The position numbers and the translations under genes are program-made. Positions 1 through 8,649 of a DNA stretch of 64,000 nt are shown piece by piece. The notes beneath the pieces were generated by a model. It worked only from the letters and a program-made list of their open reading frames with translations, ran no database searches and had not been told where the DNA came from. The number at the start of each line of letters is the position of its first letter. Positions within the stretch are counted from its first letter, which is position 1. Source of the DNA: Propionibacteriales bacterium (GTDB taxonomy: Bacteria; Actinomycetota; Actinomycetes; Propionibacteriales; Nocardioidaceae); contig JAPLCB010000008.1 of the NCBI GenBank assembly GCA_026392455.1, forward strand, positions 124,001 to 188,000. The letters run 5' to 3'.

Positions 1-1
1 G

Positions 2-1225
2 GCCCCGGTCCCGAGCTGGAAGGAGCTCGAGCCCGAGCAGATCGACCTCGACTACCACTTCCGGCACTCGGCGCTTCCGAGTCCCGGCTCGCAGCGCGAG
101 CTCGGCGTCCTGGTCTCCCGGCTGCACTCGGCGAAGATGGACCGCCGCTACCCGCTGTGGGAGTGCCACATCATCGAGGGCATCTCCGACCCCGACCAGC
201 CGGGCCACCAGTGGTCGATGTACATGAAGGTGCACCACTCGCAGATCGACGGCGTCGGCGGGATCCGGCTGCTCAAGCGGATCTTCTCCGCCGACCCCGA
301 GCACCGCGACATGCTGCCCCCGTGGGCTGTCGGGACCCACGGTCCTGACCAGTCCGGGCTGCCGCCGCGGGAGCGGACGGTCGTGCCGGTCCAGCGAGCC
401 GAGGCGCCGATCACGGCCGCCGTCGCCAGCGCGAGTGCCGTGGTGGGTTCCCTCGGCCGGACCTACAGCGAGTCCCTGATCGGGACCCAGGACGCCGACC
501 GGGCGGTCCCGTTCCGCGCGCCGAAGACGGTCTTCAACGGCAGGATCCACACCCCCCGGCGGTTCGCCACCCAGCACTACCCGATCGAGCGGATGCGAGC
601 CGTCGCAGCAGCCACCGGCGGCAGCCTCAACGACGTCTTCCTGGCGATCTGCGGCGGCGCGATGCGGCGCTACCTGACCGAGATCGGCACCCTGCCGTCG
701 GAGTCGTTGATCGCGAACGTGCCGGTCTCGGTGCGCGAGGCCGGGGACGGCGCTGCCGTGGGCAACGCGATCACCTTCCTCTACTCCAGCCTCGGCACCG
801 ACGTGGCCGCGCCGGTCGAACGGATCCGTGCGATCCAGGCCTCCACCAAGCTCGGCAAGGAGCGGCTCCCCCAGGTCGGCACGCTCGCGATGGACGCCTA
901 CACCGCCGTCCTGATGGGCCCGTTCCTCTCCCAGGCGATCCTGGGCTTCGGCGGTCGGGGCCGACCAGCCTCCAACGTGGTGATCTCCAACGTGCCCGGA
1001 CCGTCCGAGCCGCGCTACCTGGACGGGTCCCGGTTGGAGGAGATCTACCCGGTGTCGCTGCTCTTCAACGGCCAGGCGCTCAACATCACCGCGGTCTCCT
1101 ACGACGGTGAATTCAACATCGGGTTCACCGGCTGCCGCGACTCGATCCCGTCGCTGCAGAAGATCGCGGTCAACGCCGGCGAGGAGCTCGTCGCGCTCGA
1201 GGCCGCCCTCAAGCTCCACCGCTGA
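2..1225 (+). CDS. WS/DGAT-family wax ester synthase/diacylglycerol acyltransferase (5' truncated by window edge)
   Basis: The reading frame is open from base 2, so the N-terminus lies outside the window and 407 codons remain. The family condensing motif HHxxxDG is present as HHSQIDG at about nt 233-250. The C-terminal half has the WS/DGAT signatures around NDVFLAICGGAMRRYL and SNVPGP. Family members join fatty acyl-CoA to diacylglycerol or fatty alcohols to make storage triacylglycerol or wax esters at the membrane or lipid-body surface. It converges with the next gene, the two stops being one base apart. Substrate preference cannot be read from the sequence. Confidence 0.9.
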   Translation, partial: APVPSWKELEPEQIDLDYHFRHSALPSPGSQRELGVLVSRLHSAKMDRRYPLWECHIIEGISDPDQPGHQWSMYMKVHHSQIDGVGGIRLLKRIFSADPEHRDMLPPWAVGTHGPDQSGLPPRERTVVPVQRAEAPITAAVASASAVVGSLGRTYSESLIGTQDADRAVPFRAPKTVFNGRIHTPRRFATQHYPIERMRAVAAATGGSLNDVFLAICGGAMRRYLTEIGTLPSESLIANVPVSVREAGDGAAVGNAITFLYSSLGTDVAAPVERIRAIQASTKLGKERLPQVGTLAMDAYTAVLMGPFLSQAILGFGGRGRPASNVVISNVPGPSEPRYLDGSRLEEIYPVSLLFNGQALNITAVSYDGEFNIGFTGCRDSIPSLQKIAVNAGEELVALEAALKLHR

Positions 1226-1226
1226 C

Positions 1227-2771
1227 TCAGGCGGGGTCCTTCTCGTTGAAGGTCGACCGGGGGTGCATCAGCCGGACGATCTCCTCGGCCAGCGGAGCGC
1301 CGAGCTCGCCCCACCCGTCCTTGTAGCCGTACACGCTGGCCAGGCTGCGGGCCTCGTAGTCGCCGCAGAAGATGTCGACGTCGTCGGCCGTGATCAGCGC
1401 CGGGTGCGCCACCCCCACGGCGGCCGAGACCTTGATCAGCTCCTTGCGCAGGGTGGTGATGTAGTTCGCGCAGCGCTCCGACTTCAACGTCGGGTCGAGC
1501 CCGTGCACCAGCCACGAGTTCTGGGTGGCCACCCCGGTCGGGCAGGTGTCGGTATGGCACTTCTGCGACTGGATGCACCCGATCGAGAGCATCGCCTCGC
1601 GGGCTACGTTGACCATGTCGGCGCCCAGCGCGAACGCCACCACCGCGTTGTCCGGCAGCCCGAGCTTGCCCGAACCGATGAAGGTGAGCTGGTCGGTCAG
1701 CCCGAGCTCGGCGAACGCGCCGTACACCCGGGAGAAGCCCATCCGGAACGGCACCGAGATCGAGTCGGTGAAGATCAGCGGCGCGGCGCCGGTGCCTCCC
1801 TCGCCACCGTCGACGGTGACGAAGTCGACCCCACGGTCACCGCGCGCCATCTGCCGGGTCAGGTCGAACCAGAAGCCCATCTCCCCGACCGCGGACTTGA
1901 TCCCCACCGGCAGGCCGGTCTCCGCGGCGATCAGCTCGACGAAGTCGAGCATGCTGTCGACATCGGTGAACGCCGAGTGCCGCGACGGGCTGGAGCAGTC
2001 CTTGCCCTCGGGGATGCCGCGGATCTCGGCGATCTCACGGGTGACCTTCGCCCCGGGGAGCAACCCGCCGAGGCCGGGTTTGGCGCCCTGGCTGAGCTTG
2101 ATCTCGATCGCCTTGACCGGGGCCGAGTCGACCACGTCCTTGAGCCGGCCCAGGTCAAAGGCGCCGCTCTCGTCGCGGCACCCGAAGTACGCCGTCCCGA
2201 TCTGCAGCATGATGTCGCCACCGCTGCGGTGGTACGGCGAGAGCCCGCCCTCGCCGGTGTTGTGCAGGCACCCGGCCTTGGCTGCTCCCTTGTTCAGCGC
2301 GATGATCGCGGCACTCGACATCGAGCCGAAGCTCATCGCCGAGACGTTGACCGCCGAGGCCGGCCGGAACGCCTTCGCGCGTCCTCGTGGACCACCCAGC
2401 ACCTTGGCGCTGGGCAGCCGACCGGTCGTGTCGTGGTCGTCGGGGAGCTGGTCGGCGAACGTCCGGTGCTTGATGTAGGCCAGGCCCTGGGTGTGCTCGA
2501 CGTCCTGGTCGGTCCCGAACCCGAAGTAGTTGTTCTCCTCCTTCGAGGACGCGTAGATCCAGGTGCGTTGGTCCCGGTTGAACGGACGCTCCTCCTCGTT
2601 GCTGGTCACGATGTACTGCCGCAGCTCGGGGCCGATCGTCTCCAGCCAGTAGCGGGCGTGCGCGATCACCGGGAAATTCCGCATCAGGGCGTGCTTCTTC
2701 TGGGTGAGGTCCCGGGCTGCGACGATGCCGACCGCCACCGCCGCTCCCCCGGCTACGCGACTCAGTTTCAT
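1227..2771 (-). CDS. FMN-binding glutamate synthase-family protein (GltB2-like)
   Basis: The 514-residue protein corresponds to the central FMN/3Fe-4S part of glutamate synthase without the N-terminal glutaminase domain. Visible marks are the FMN-barrel segment SAMSFGSMSSAAI, the GGEGGTGAAP loop, and a cysteine cluster CIQSQKCHTDTCPTGVATQ that matches the 3Fe-4S motif. The N-terminus carries a short hydrophobic stretch (about residues 7-20). Standalone members of this family are common in actinobacteria and their physiological reaction is uncertain. No NADPH-binding small subunit is adjacent, so a classical GltBD role is not supported. It is divergent from the PhaC-like gene. Confidence 0.85.
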   Translation of the reverse strand: MKLSRVAGGAAVAVGIVAARDLTQKKHALMRNFPVIAHARYWLETIGPELRQYIVTSNEEERPFNRDQRTWIYASSKEENNYFGFGTDQDVEHTQGLAYIKHRTFADQLPDDHDTTGRLPSAKVLGGPRGRAKAFRPASAVNVSAMSFGSMSSAAIIALNKGAAKAGCLHNTGEGGLSPYHRSGGDIMLQIGTAYFGCRDESGAFDLGRLKDVVDSAPVKAIEIKLSQGAKPGLGGLLPGAKVTREIAEIRGIPEGKDCSSPSRHSAFTDVDSMLDFVELIAAETGLPVGIKSAVGEMGFWFDLTRQMARGDRGVDFVTVDGGEGGTGAAPLIFTDSISVPFRMGFSRVYGAFAELGLTDQLTFIGSGKLGLPDNAVVAFALGADMVNVAREAMLSIGCIQSQKCHTDTCPTGVATQNSWLVHGLDPTLKSERCANYITTLRKELIKVSAAVGVAHPALITADDVDIFCGDYEARSLASVYGYKDGWGELGAPLAEEIVRLMHPRSTFNEKDPA

Positions 2772-2893
2772 GCCCCTGTACTACCGCGCCCGGGTGGCCG
2801 TGTCCACGACCGAGCTGCCGCCGTCCGGTCCCCAGAAGTCCACCGACAGGCCGACTGGCCCCGTGATCAGGGCATTGTTGGTAATTTTCCAGT

Positions 2894-4192
2894 ATGGATC
2901 TGATCCCGAAGCCGGACCAGGTCGCCTCCGCCGCCAGCAACGTAGCCCACAAGGTGCTGTACGGCGGGCTGGCCGACTTGCGCCCGATGCCCCGAACCCT
3001 CATCGACGACGGGCCCCTGCGGGAGGTCTACCACTACCGGCCCCAGAAGCAGGTGAAGAGCACCGGGGACCCCGTCCTGCTGGTGACGCCGCTGGCGGCG
3101 CCGGCGATCTGCTTCGACCTGCGTCGCGGTTGCTCCCTGGTCGAGCACTTCGTGAAGGCCGGGCGCCCGACGTACCTGGTCGAGTACGGCGAGGTCTCCT
3201 TCAAGGACCGCAACCTCGGCCTCGAGCACTGGGTCGACGAAGTCATCCCCGAAGCCGTCCGCGAGGTCAGCCAGCACGCCGGCGGACGGCCGGTCCACGT
3301 GGTCGGCTGGTCCCTCGGCGGGATCTTCGCCGCCCTGGTCGCCGCGTCCGACGCCAAGCTTCCGATCGCGTCGCTGACCATCGTCGGGTCGCCGTTCGAC
3401 GTCCGCCAGGTTCCCCTGGTCGCGCCGTTCCGGCCGATCCTGAAGCTGACCGACGGCGGCATCGTGACCCAGATCTACCGGGCGATGGGCGGCGCTCCCA
3501 AGCCGCTGGTTCGGCGCGCCTTCCAGCTGAGCAGCGGCACCAAGCTGCTCACCAAGCCGCTCGCCACCCTCCAGCACCTCGACGACGCCGAGTGGCTCGC
3601 GCAGATCGAGGCGGTGGATCGCTTCACCGCGAACATGATCGCGTACCCGGGTCGCACCTTCGGCCAGATGTACCACCGGGTTCTCAAGCACAACCAGCTC
3701 GTCACCGGCAAGGTCAACCTCAGCGGCCAGGAGATCAACCTGGCCGACATCAAGGTCCCGGTCCTGGTCTTCGCCGGGAACACCGACGGCATCGCACCGA
3801 TCCCGGCGGTCAGGGCGCTGGTGCCGCTGCTGAAGAACGCCCACGAGGTCCGGTTCGAGATCGTCCCCGGTGGTCACCTGGGCATGCTGACCGGGCGGGC
3901 CGCCCGGACGACGACCTGGGTCGTGCTGGACGAGTGGATCGGTCAGTACTCCACCCCGGACGACCGGGAGACCACCGCCAAGCCCGCCGCTGTGGCGAAG
4001 AAGGCTGCCGCCAAGCGAACCGCCACCGCCAAGAAGACTGCTGCGGCCAAGGCGCCGGCCAGGAAGGCGGCCGCGAAGAAGCCGGCCCCCAAGCCAGCCG
4101 TCGAGGTCGCCCCGGACCGGTCCGCGATCGGCTCCAACCGCGAGCGCCGGTTCAGCTCGACCTCGTCGCGCGACCTGGCCCCGAAGCGATGA
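2894..4192 (+). CDS. PhaC-like alpha/beta hydrolase with Lys/Ala-rich C-terminal tail
   Basis: Residues 1-350 form an alpha/beta-hydrolase resembling poly(3-hydroxyalkanoate) synthases (LLVTPLAAPAICFDLRRG). The nucleophile elbow is GWSLGG with Ser140, where true PHA synthases carry Cys, so polymerase activity is doubtful and a hydrolase or acyltransferase is more likely. Residues from about 350 on are a low-complexity basic tail rich in AKK and PAxKAA, like histone H1 or PhaM/HbhA tails. The ATG is preceded by TAATTT with a six-base spacer, which suggests a leaderless mRNA. The stop overlaps the next start (ATGA), implying an operon with the SGNH genes. Confidence 0.8.
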   Translation: MDLIPKPDQVASAASNVAHKVLYGGLADLRPMPRTLIDDGPLREVYHYRPQKQVKSTGDPVLLVTPLAAPAICFDLRRGCSLVEHFVKAGRPTYLVEYGEVSFKDRNLGLEHWVDEVIPEAVREVSQHAGGRPVHVVGWSLGGIFAALVAASDAKLPIASLTIVGSPFDVRQVPLVAPFRPILKLTDGGIVTQIYRAMGGAPKPLVRRAFQLSSGTKLLTKPLATLQHLDDAEWLAQIEAVDRFTANMIAYPGRTFGQMYHRVLKHNQLVTGKVNLSGQEINLADIKVPVLVFAGNTDGIAPIPAVRALVPLLKNAHEVRFEIVPGGHLGMLTGRAARTTTWVVLDEWIGQYSTPDDRETTAKPAAVAKKAAAKRTATAKKTAAAKAPARKAAAKKPAPKPAVEVAPDRSAIGSNRERRFSSTSSRDLAPKR

Positions 4193-5064
4193 GGCTGCGC
4201 GCACTCACCCTGGCCCTGACCTCGTTGGCCCTGGCCAGCGGGTGCGGCGGCGGTTTCGACAACTCCGCCCCCGAGAAGCCGTCCGGTCCGGCCACCTTCG
4301 CCCGTTACGTCGCCCTCGGCGACGGTTTCGCCTCGGGCCCGTACCTGGGCAAGGACAGCTCGGGCAACGGCTGCCTGCGGTCGGCCGACAACTACCCGGC
4401 CCAGGTCGCCCGAACCCTGAAGGTCGCCCAGGTCACCGACGTCACCTGCGTCGCCGCCACCACGGCTTCCCTGACCAGTCCGTCCCGCGCACCCGGGAGC
4501 AAGACCAGGCTGGCACCCCAGCTCGATGCCGTCACCAAGGACACCGACCTGGTCACCATCGGGATCGGCATCGAGGACGACGGCCTGCTCCAGAAGATGT
4601 TCCACATCTGCGAGGCACTGCCGTGCGGCAGCGACGTGGTCGCCACCGACCTGGCCAAGCAGCTCGACAGCTACGGCGTCGCGATCTCCTCGGCGGTCCG
4701 GACCATCCAGGACATCGCCCCGACCGCGACCATCGTGGTGGTCGGCTACCCCCGGATCATGCCCAGCAGCGGACTGTGCAAGGCGCTACCGGCGGTCAGC
4801 GAGACCCAGCTCGGGTACGCCAGCAAGATCCTGGACCAGGTGAACACCCTGCTGCGCGCCGCGGCCTTCCAGACCGGCTCCCAGTACGTTGACGTCGCCG
4901 AGCTCTCGCAGGACCGGACGGCCTGTGCCCAGGACCCGTGGGTCAGTGGTTCGACGACGAAGAAGGGACTGCGCCAAGGGTTCCACCCGGTGGCGGCCGA
5001 GCAGCAGGCAGTCGCTGCGGCCGTCGCCGACCAGATCAGGCTCGCTTCGAGCAGTGATCGATGA
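4189..5064 (+). CDS. SGNH/GDSL-like lipoprotein lacking the catalytic Ser
   Basis: The start ATG overlaps the upstream stop by four bases. The protein (291 aa) has a lipoprotein signal with lipobox LASGC near residue 20, so it should be anchored to the outer face of the membrane. The fold is SGNH hydrolase: block I reads YVALGDGFASG, block III-like text is GIGIEDD, and block V keeps DPW...FHP. In block I the nucleophile Ser of GDS is Gly46, so it is probably not a hydrolase. The adjacent downstream paralog keeps the Ser. It may bind a ligand or act as a partner of that paralog. Confidence 0.8.
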   Translation: MRLRALTLALTSLALASGCGGGFDNSAPEKPSGPATFARYVALGDGFASGPYLGKDSSGNGCLRSADNYPAQVARTLKVAQVTDVTCVAATTASLTSPSRAPGSKTRLAPQLDAVTKDTDLVTIGIGIEDDGLLQKMFHICEALPCGSDVVATDLAKQLDSYGVAISSAVRTIQDIAPTATIVVVGYPRIMPSSGLCKALPAVSETQLGYASKILDQVNTLLRAAAFQTGSQYVDVAELSQDRTACAQDPWVSGSTTKKGLRQGFHPVAAEQQAVAAAVADQIRLASSSDR

Positions 5065-5074
5065 TGGGCGCACC

Positions 5075-5971
5075 ATGACGTCATCGCTCGCGCCCCGTCG
5101 GCGGCCCATCCTCGCGCGCGGCCTGGTCGCCGCCGGTGTCCTGGTCGCGTTGGGGCTCACCGCCTGCGGAGCAGCAGAGCCGGGACGTCCGCTCAAGAAG
5201 GCCAACGAGTACGTCGCTCTCGGCGATTCCTACACCGCGGTCTCCGGGACGGGCCCGTTCACCGACCTGACCTGCCTGCGGTCGGAGTACGGCTATCCCG
5301 AGCTGCTCGCCGAGAAGCTGGGGATCGACGACTACGCGAACGTCTCCTGCGGCGGCGCTTCCTCGGCCGACCTGACCTCGACCCAGTACCTGGCAGGACG
5401 GGGCTCCAACCCGGCACAGCTCGAGGCCGTGACCCCGGAGACCACCCTGGTGACGCTCGCGCTCGGCACGAACGACTCCAACCTCTCGGTCGGGCTGCTC
5501 ACCGGCTGCCTCCTCGTCGACGGCCAGCAGCCCGCTGCGTGCACCGCACTGCTGGCTCGACCAAGCTCGACGTTCGACGACGATCTCGACCGGGTCGAAC
5601 GCGGCTTGCGCAAGGACGTCGAGGAGATCCGCGCAGCGTCTCCGAACGCGCGGATCGTGATGATCAACTACCCGCGGATCCTCCCGGACCGAGGCACCTG
5701 CCCCGCCCAGGTCTCGATGTCCGCCAAGGCCCTCTCCGTCAACCGCGAGATCTCTGCGCGTGCGGCCGAGCTGTTCCGGAAGGTCGCCTCCAGCGAGGGT
5801 GTCGACCTGGTCGACATGTACGCCGCCTCGGTCGGGCACGACGTCTGCTCCAGCGACCCGTGGGTGAACGGCCAGCGCCAGCTCGAGGGCAAGGCGTACG
5901 CCTTCCACCCGTTCCCCGAGTACCACGTCGCCGTGGCGGAGCGGCTCGCCGAGCTTCTCGCCCCGTCCTGA
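5075..5971 (+). CDS. SGNH/GDSL-family lipoprotein hydrolase
   Basis: This 298-residue secreted lipoprotein has a TAT-like arginine stretch (RRRP), a hydrophobic segment and the lipobox GLTAC. The catalytic set appears complete: GDSY with Ser52, a block II Gly in CGGASSADL, Asn in LALGTNDS, and a terminal DPW...FHP carrying Asp and His. Family members are esterases or lipases acting on lipids, acylated glycans or similar esters outside the cell. It starts ten bases after the catalytically defective paralog, with which it shares DPWV and the FHP region, so the pair looks like a tandem duplication. The substrate is unknown. Confidence 0.85.
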   Translation: MTSSLAPRRRPILARGLVAAGVLVALGLTACGAAEPGRPLKKANEYVALGDSYTAVSGTGPFTDLTCLRSEYGYPELLAEKLGIDDYANVSCGGASSADLTSTQYLAGRGSNPAQLEAVTPETTLVTLALGTNDSNLSVGLLTGCLLVDGQQPAACTALLARPSSTFDDDLDRVERGLRKDVEEIRAASPNARIVMINYPRILPDRGTCPAQVSMSAKALSVNREISARAAELFRKVASSEGVDLVDMYAASVGHDVCSSDPWVNGQRQLEGKAYAFHPFPEYHVAVAERLAELLAPS

Positions 5972-6008
5972 CCCAGCGGCAGCTCGGGCCGGGAATACTG
6001 GCTATTGG

Positions 6009-6020
6009 TTGAAGGTTCAA
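6009..6020. promoter_or_regulatory. Palindromic operator candidate (TTGAA-GG-TTCAA)
   Basis: A perfect inverted repeat, TTGAAGGTTCAA, ends one base before a -10-like TAATAT (6022-6027). That hexamer lies seven bases before the ATG of the dioxygenase gene. The position between the -35 and -10 regions is what a repressor site would occupy. MarR-type regulators often control this class of dioxygenase, but no such regulator is encoded next to it here, so the identity of the factor is an inference. Confidence 0.5.
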
Positions 6021-6034
6021 GTAATATGGATGCC

Positions 6035-6820
6035 ATGACCTCCGCCACCCGGATGCCCGCTCTCTACCTGGGCCACGGAGCTCCGCCGTTGCTCGACGAC
6101 CCGGTGTGGTCCGGCGAGCTCCGGGAGCTCGCTGCCTCGATCGCCCGCCCCAAGGCCATCCTGATCGTCAGCGCGCACTGGGAGTCGGCGCCGCTCTCCC
6201 TCAGCGCGAGCGGCCCGGGCACCGAGCTGGTCTACGACTTCGGCGGCTTCGACCCCCGCTACTACCGGATGCGCTACGACACCCCGGACGCGTCAGCGCT
6301 CGCCGGACGCGTGATCGCGATGATGCCGGACGGCGAGACCGTCCACCAGCACGCCAGCCGCGGCCTCGACCACGGCGCCTGGGTGCCGCTCACCATCATG
6401 TACCCCGAGGCTGACATCCCGGTCCTCCAGATGTCGCTGCCGACCCAGGACCCGTACCAGCTCCTGACCCTGGGGAGCCGGCTGCGGGAGCTGCGGGACG
6501 AGGGCGTCCTGGTGGTCGGCTCCGGCTTCCTGACGCACGGACTGCCGTTCCTCAAGGAGTTCCGGATCGAGGCTGCCGCACCGGGCTGGTCGAAGGACTT
6601 CGACCACTGGGCCTCCGAAGCACTGACCCGCGGAGACGTCAACGAGCTCGCGGCGTACCAGACGAGCGCGCCCGGCATGCCGTACGCGCACCCCACCGTC
6701 GAGCACTACACACCGTTGTTCGTCACCCTCGGCGCCGCCACCAACCCCGAGGCTCCCGGCAGCCAGATCATCGACGGGTTCTGGATGGGCCTCTCGAAGC
6801 GCAGCCTGCTGGTCGCCTGA
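6035..6820 (+). CDS. Class III extradiol dioxygenase, DODA/YgiD type (LigB family)
   Basis: The 261-residue protein has the LigB/DODA signature: YLGHGAPP at the N-terminus supplies a metal-ligand His, followed by SAHWES, RGLDHGAWVPL and GSGFLTHGLPF. Family members are Fe(II) or Zn-dependent dioxygenases cleaving catechols such as 4,5-DOPA or related aromatics. The ATG at 6035 is preferred over upstream in-frame starts because TAATAT lies exactly seven bases before it, consistent with leaderless initiation. The gene is monocistronic and followed by hairpins. The natural substrate cannot be told. Confidence 0.85.
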   Translation: MTSATRMPALYLGHGAPPLLDDPVWSGELRELAASIARPKAILIVSAHWESAPLSLSASGPGTELVYDFGGFDPRYYRMRYDTPDASALAGRVIAMMPDGETVHQHASRGLDHGAWVPLTIMYPEADIPVLQMSLPTQDPYQLLTLGSRLRELRDEGVLVVGSGFLTHGLPFLKEFRIEAAAPGWSKDFDHWASEALTRGDVNELAAYQTSAPGMPYAHPTVEHYTPLFVTLGAATNPEAPGSQIIDGFWMGLSKRSLLVA

Positions 6821-6821
6821 C

Positions 6822-6857
6822 CTGTCGGTTTCACACCAGTAGGCGTGAAACCGGCAG
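6822..6857. terminator. Long imperfect hairpin between convergent genes
   Basis: CTGTCGGTTTCACACC and GGCGTGAAACCGGCAG form a 16-base stem with about two mismatches around a four-base AGTA loop. It begins just after the dioxygenase stop and can serve as a terminator for that gene. The core GGTTTCAC/GTGAAACC recurs 60 bases downstream. Confidence 0.6.
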
Positions 6858-6886
6858 AACGGCCTGTTGCGACGTGCTGTCGACCC

Positions 6887-6912
6887 GGTTTCACACCAGA
6901 TGGCGTGAAACC
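6887..6912. terminator. Second copy of GGTTTCAC/GTGAAACC hairpin
   Basis: GGTTTCACACC-AGAT-GGCGTGAAACC repeats the core of the previous hairpin. It ends one base before the stop codon of the GMC oxidoreductase on the minus strand. The two hairpins frame the convergent junction, one for each transcription direction. Confidence 0.55.
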
Positions 6913-6913
6913 A

Positions 6914-8536
6914 TCAGTTGCCGAGGATGATCTGGGCGGCCTTCTCGCCGATCATGATCGCCGGTGCGTTGGTGTTGCCACCGGTGATGCTCGGCATGAT
7001 CGAGGCGTCGGCTACCCGGAGGCCCTCGACGCCCCTGACCTTGAGGTCCGGACTGACGACCGAGAGCTCGTCGACTCCCATCCGACAGGTCCCGACGCCG
7101 TGGTAGACCGAGGTCGCCCGGTTCAGGATCGCCTGGCGCAGGTCGGGGCCACGCAGGTCGACACCCGGGTGGATCTCCTCCTTGACCGAGCCGCCGAAGG
7201 CCTTGCCGCCCATGATCTCGCGGACCATCTCCGAGCCCTCGAGGAGCAGGTCGAGGTCGGCAGCGTCGCCGAGGTAGTTGAAGTCGATCAGCGGGGTCGA
7301 GGTCGGGTTGGTGTCCGCGAGCCGCAAGGTGCCCCGGCTGTGCGGGTAGATCAGGGTGACCAGGATCGTCATCGCGGTCCGCGGGTCGACGTCGTGCATC
7401 ACCGGAGCGTCCTGGTTCGGCGAGACGTAGGCCCACGGCAGCATGTGCAGCTGGAGGTCAGGGACGTTGTTGACCGACTGCGACGTCTTCACGAAGCCGA
7501 CGGACTCGAAGACCGAGTTGGCCAGGAACGTCGACCCGGGACGCAGGACCTCCTTGGCGACTCCCTTGGCGAAGAACGCCGGGCTTCCCTTCATCTTCGT
7601 CGAGGTGGTGTGGTACGTCATCGCGTGGAACATGTGGTCGTGCAGGTTGTCGCCGACCGGCAGGTCGGAGACCACCTGGATGCCATGGTCCTTGAGGTGC
7701 TGCGCGTGGCCGACGCCCGAGAGCATCAGGATCTGCGCGGACCCGACGAAACCGGCGGAGAGGATGACTTCCTTGCCGGCGCGGATCGTGCGCTTGCCGC
7801 CCTTCTTGTCGGTCACCTCGACGCCGGTCGCGCGACCGTTCTCGATGGTGACCTTGTTGACCATGACCTCGCTCTGCAGCTCGAGGGTGGCCGGCTTCAG
7901 GTTGTGCACGTAGCCGCGTGAAGCGCTGTAGCGCAGGCCCTCGGCCGCGTTCTGCTGCATCCGGGAGATGCCCTCTTGGGACTCACCGTTGTAGTCCTCG
8001 TTGATCGGTACGCCGAGTGCGTCCGAGGTCGCCTGGAGGAACTGGTAGGTCCCCTCCTGCGGGAACCTGTTCCGGGTGACCCGGATCGGCCCGCCGGAAC
8101 CGCGGTAGGCGTTCTCGCCGTCCTCGAAGTCCTCCATCCGCTTGTACGACGCGTTGACGCTGTCCGCGTCCCACCCGACGTTGCCCTCGGCGGCCCAGGA
8201 GTCGAAGTTCGCACGGTTGCCGCGGACGTAGACCATGCCGTTGATCGAGCTCGAACCACCGACGACCTTGCCCCGCGGGACCGGCATCTTCCGGTCGAGG
8301 ATGTGCTTCTGCGGCGTGGAGTAGAAGCCCCAGTCCACGGTCTTCTTGATCTGCGGGACGGCGTGCATCGGGCCGATCATCCCGGGCTTCTTGACCAGGA
8401 ACTTCTCGTCGCTCTTGCCCGCCTCGAGCAGGATGACCGAGTGACCGGCCTGGGCCAGGCGCCCGGCGACCGCACTACCCGAGCTCCCGGATCCAACGAC
8501 GATGTAGTCGGCTTCGTTGGAACGCTGCTTTGCCAT
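6914..8536 (-). CDS. GMC-family FAD oxidoreductase (choline/alcohol dehydrogenase-like)
   Basis: The 540-residue protein opens with the FAD Rossmann motif GSGSSGSAVAGRLAQAG, then has the GMC signatures GGSSSINGMVYVRG and SAGFVGSAQILMLSGVG. The C-terminal active-site region carries the His and Asn of YHGVGTCRMG and GNTNAPAIMIGE. Family members oxidise alcohols such as choline, long-chain alcohols or sterols, using FAD. The start chosen (MAKQRS) has GAGGAAACC directly upstream. A KstR-type 14-mer lies about 53 bases further upstream (8589-8602), which hints at a sterol or lipid alcohol substrate. That link is inference. Confidence 0.88.
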   Translation of the reverse strand: MAKQRSNEADYIVVGSGSSGSAVAGRLAQAGHSVILLEAGKSDEKFLVKKPGMIGPMHAVPQIKKTVDWGFYSTPQKHILDRKMPVPRGKVVGGSSSINGMVYVRGNRANFDSWAAEGNVGWDADSVNASYKRMEDFEDGENAYRGSGGPIRVTRNRFPQEGTYQFLQATSDALGVPINEDYNGESQEGISRMQQNAAEGLRYSASRGYVHNLKPATLELQSEVMVNKVTIENGRATGVEVTDKKGGKRTIRAGKEVILSAGFVGSAQILMLSGVGHAQHLKDHGIQVVSDLPVGDNLHDHMFHAMTYHTTSTKMKGSPAFFAKGVAKEVLRPGSTFLANSVFESVGFVKTSQSVNNVPDLQLHMLPWAYVSPNQDAPVMHDVDPRTAMTILVTLIYPHSRGTLRLADTNPTSTPLIDFNYLGDAADLDLLLEGSEMVREIMGGKAFGGSVKEEIHPGVDLRGPDLRQAILNRATSVYHGVGTCRMGVDELSVVSPDLKVRGVEGLRVADASIMPSITGGNTNAPAIMIGEKAAQIILGN

Positions 8537-8588
8537 GGTTTCCTCATTCGTCCGCACAGTGAGCCGGGTCACTCCCCGGTCGGCTAAA

Positions 8589-8602
8589 TGTAACAAGTTC
8601 TA
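8589..8602. promoter_or_regulatory. KstR-type operator candidate (TGTAACAAGTTCTA)
   Basis: The 14 bases fit TNNAACNNGTTNNA, the published KstR operator pattern in mycolic actinobacteria. It sits in the divergent promoter region between the GMC oxidoreductase (minus) and pdxY (plus). It could act on either gene. Other TetR regulators with the same half-site are possible. Confidence 0.5.
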
Positions 8603-8649
8603 GTTTCGGCGGCTAGGCCGGTCCGGGCGAGCGGTGGGAGGATCGGGCC

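Noticed and set aside
1107-2903. Long plus-strand open frame of 598 codons
   Set aside because: It lies antisense to the well-supported FMN glutamate-synthase-like gene, and its translation is Arg/Gly/Asp-rich without motifs, as expected for a GC-rich shadow frame.
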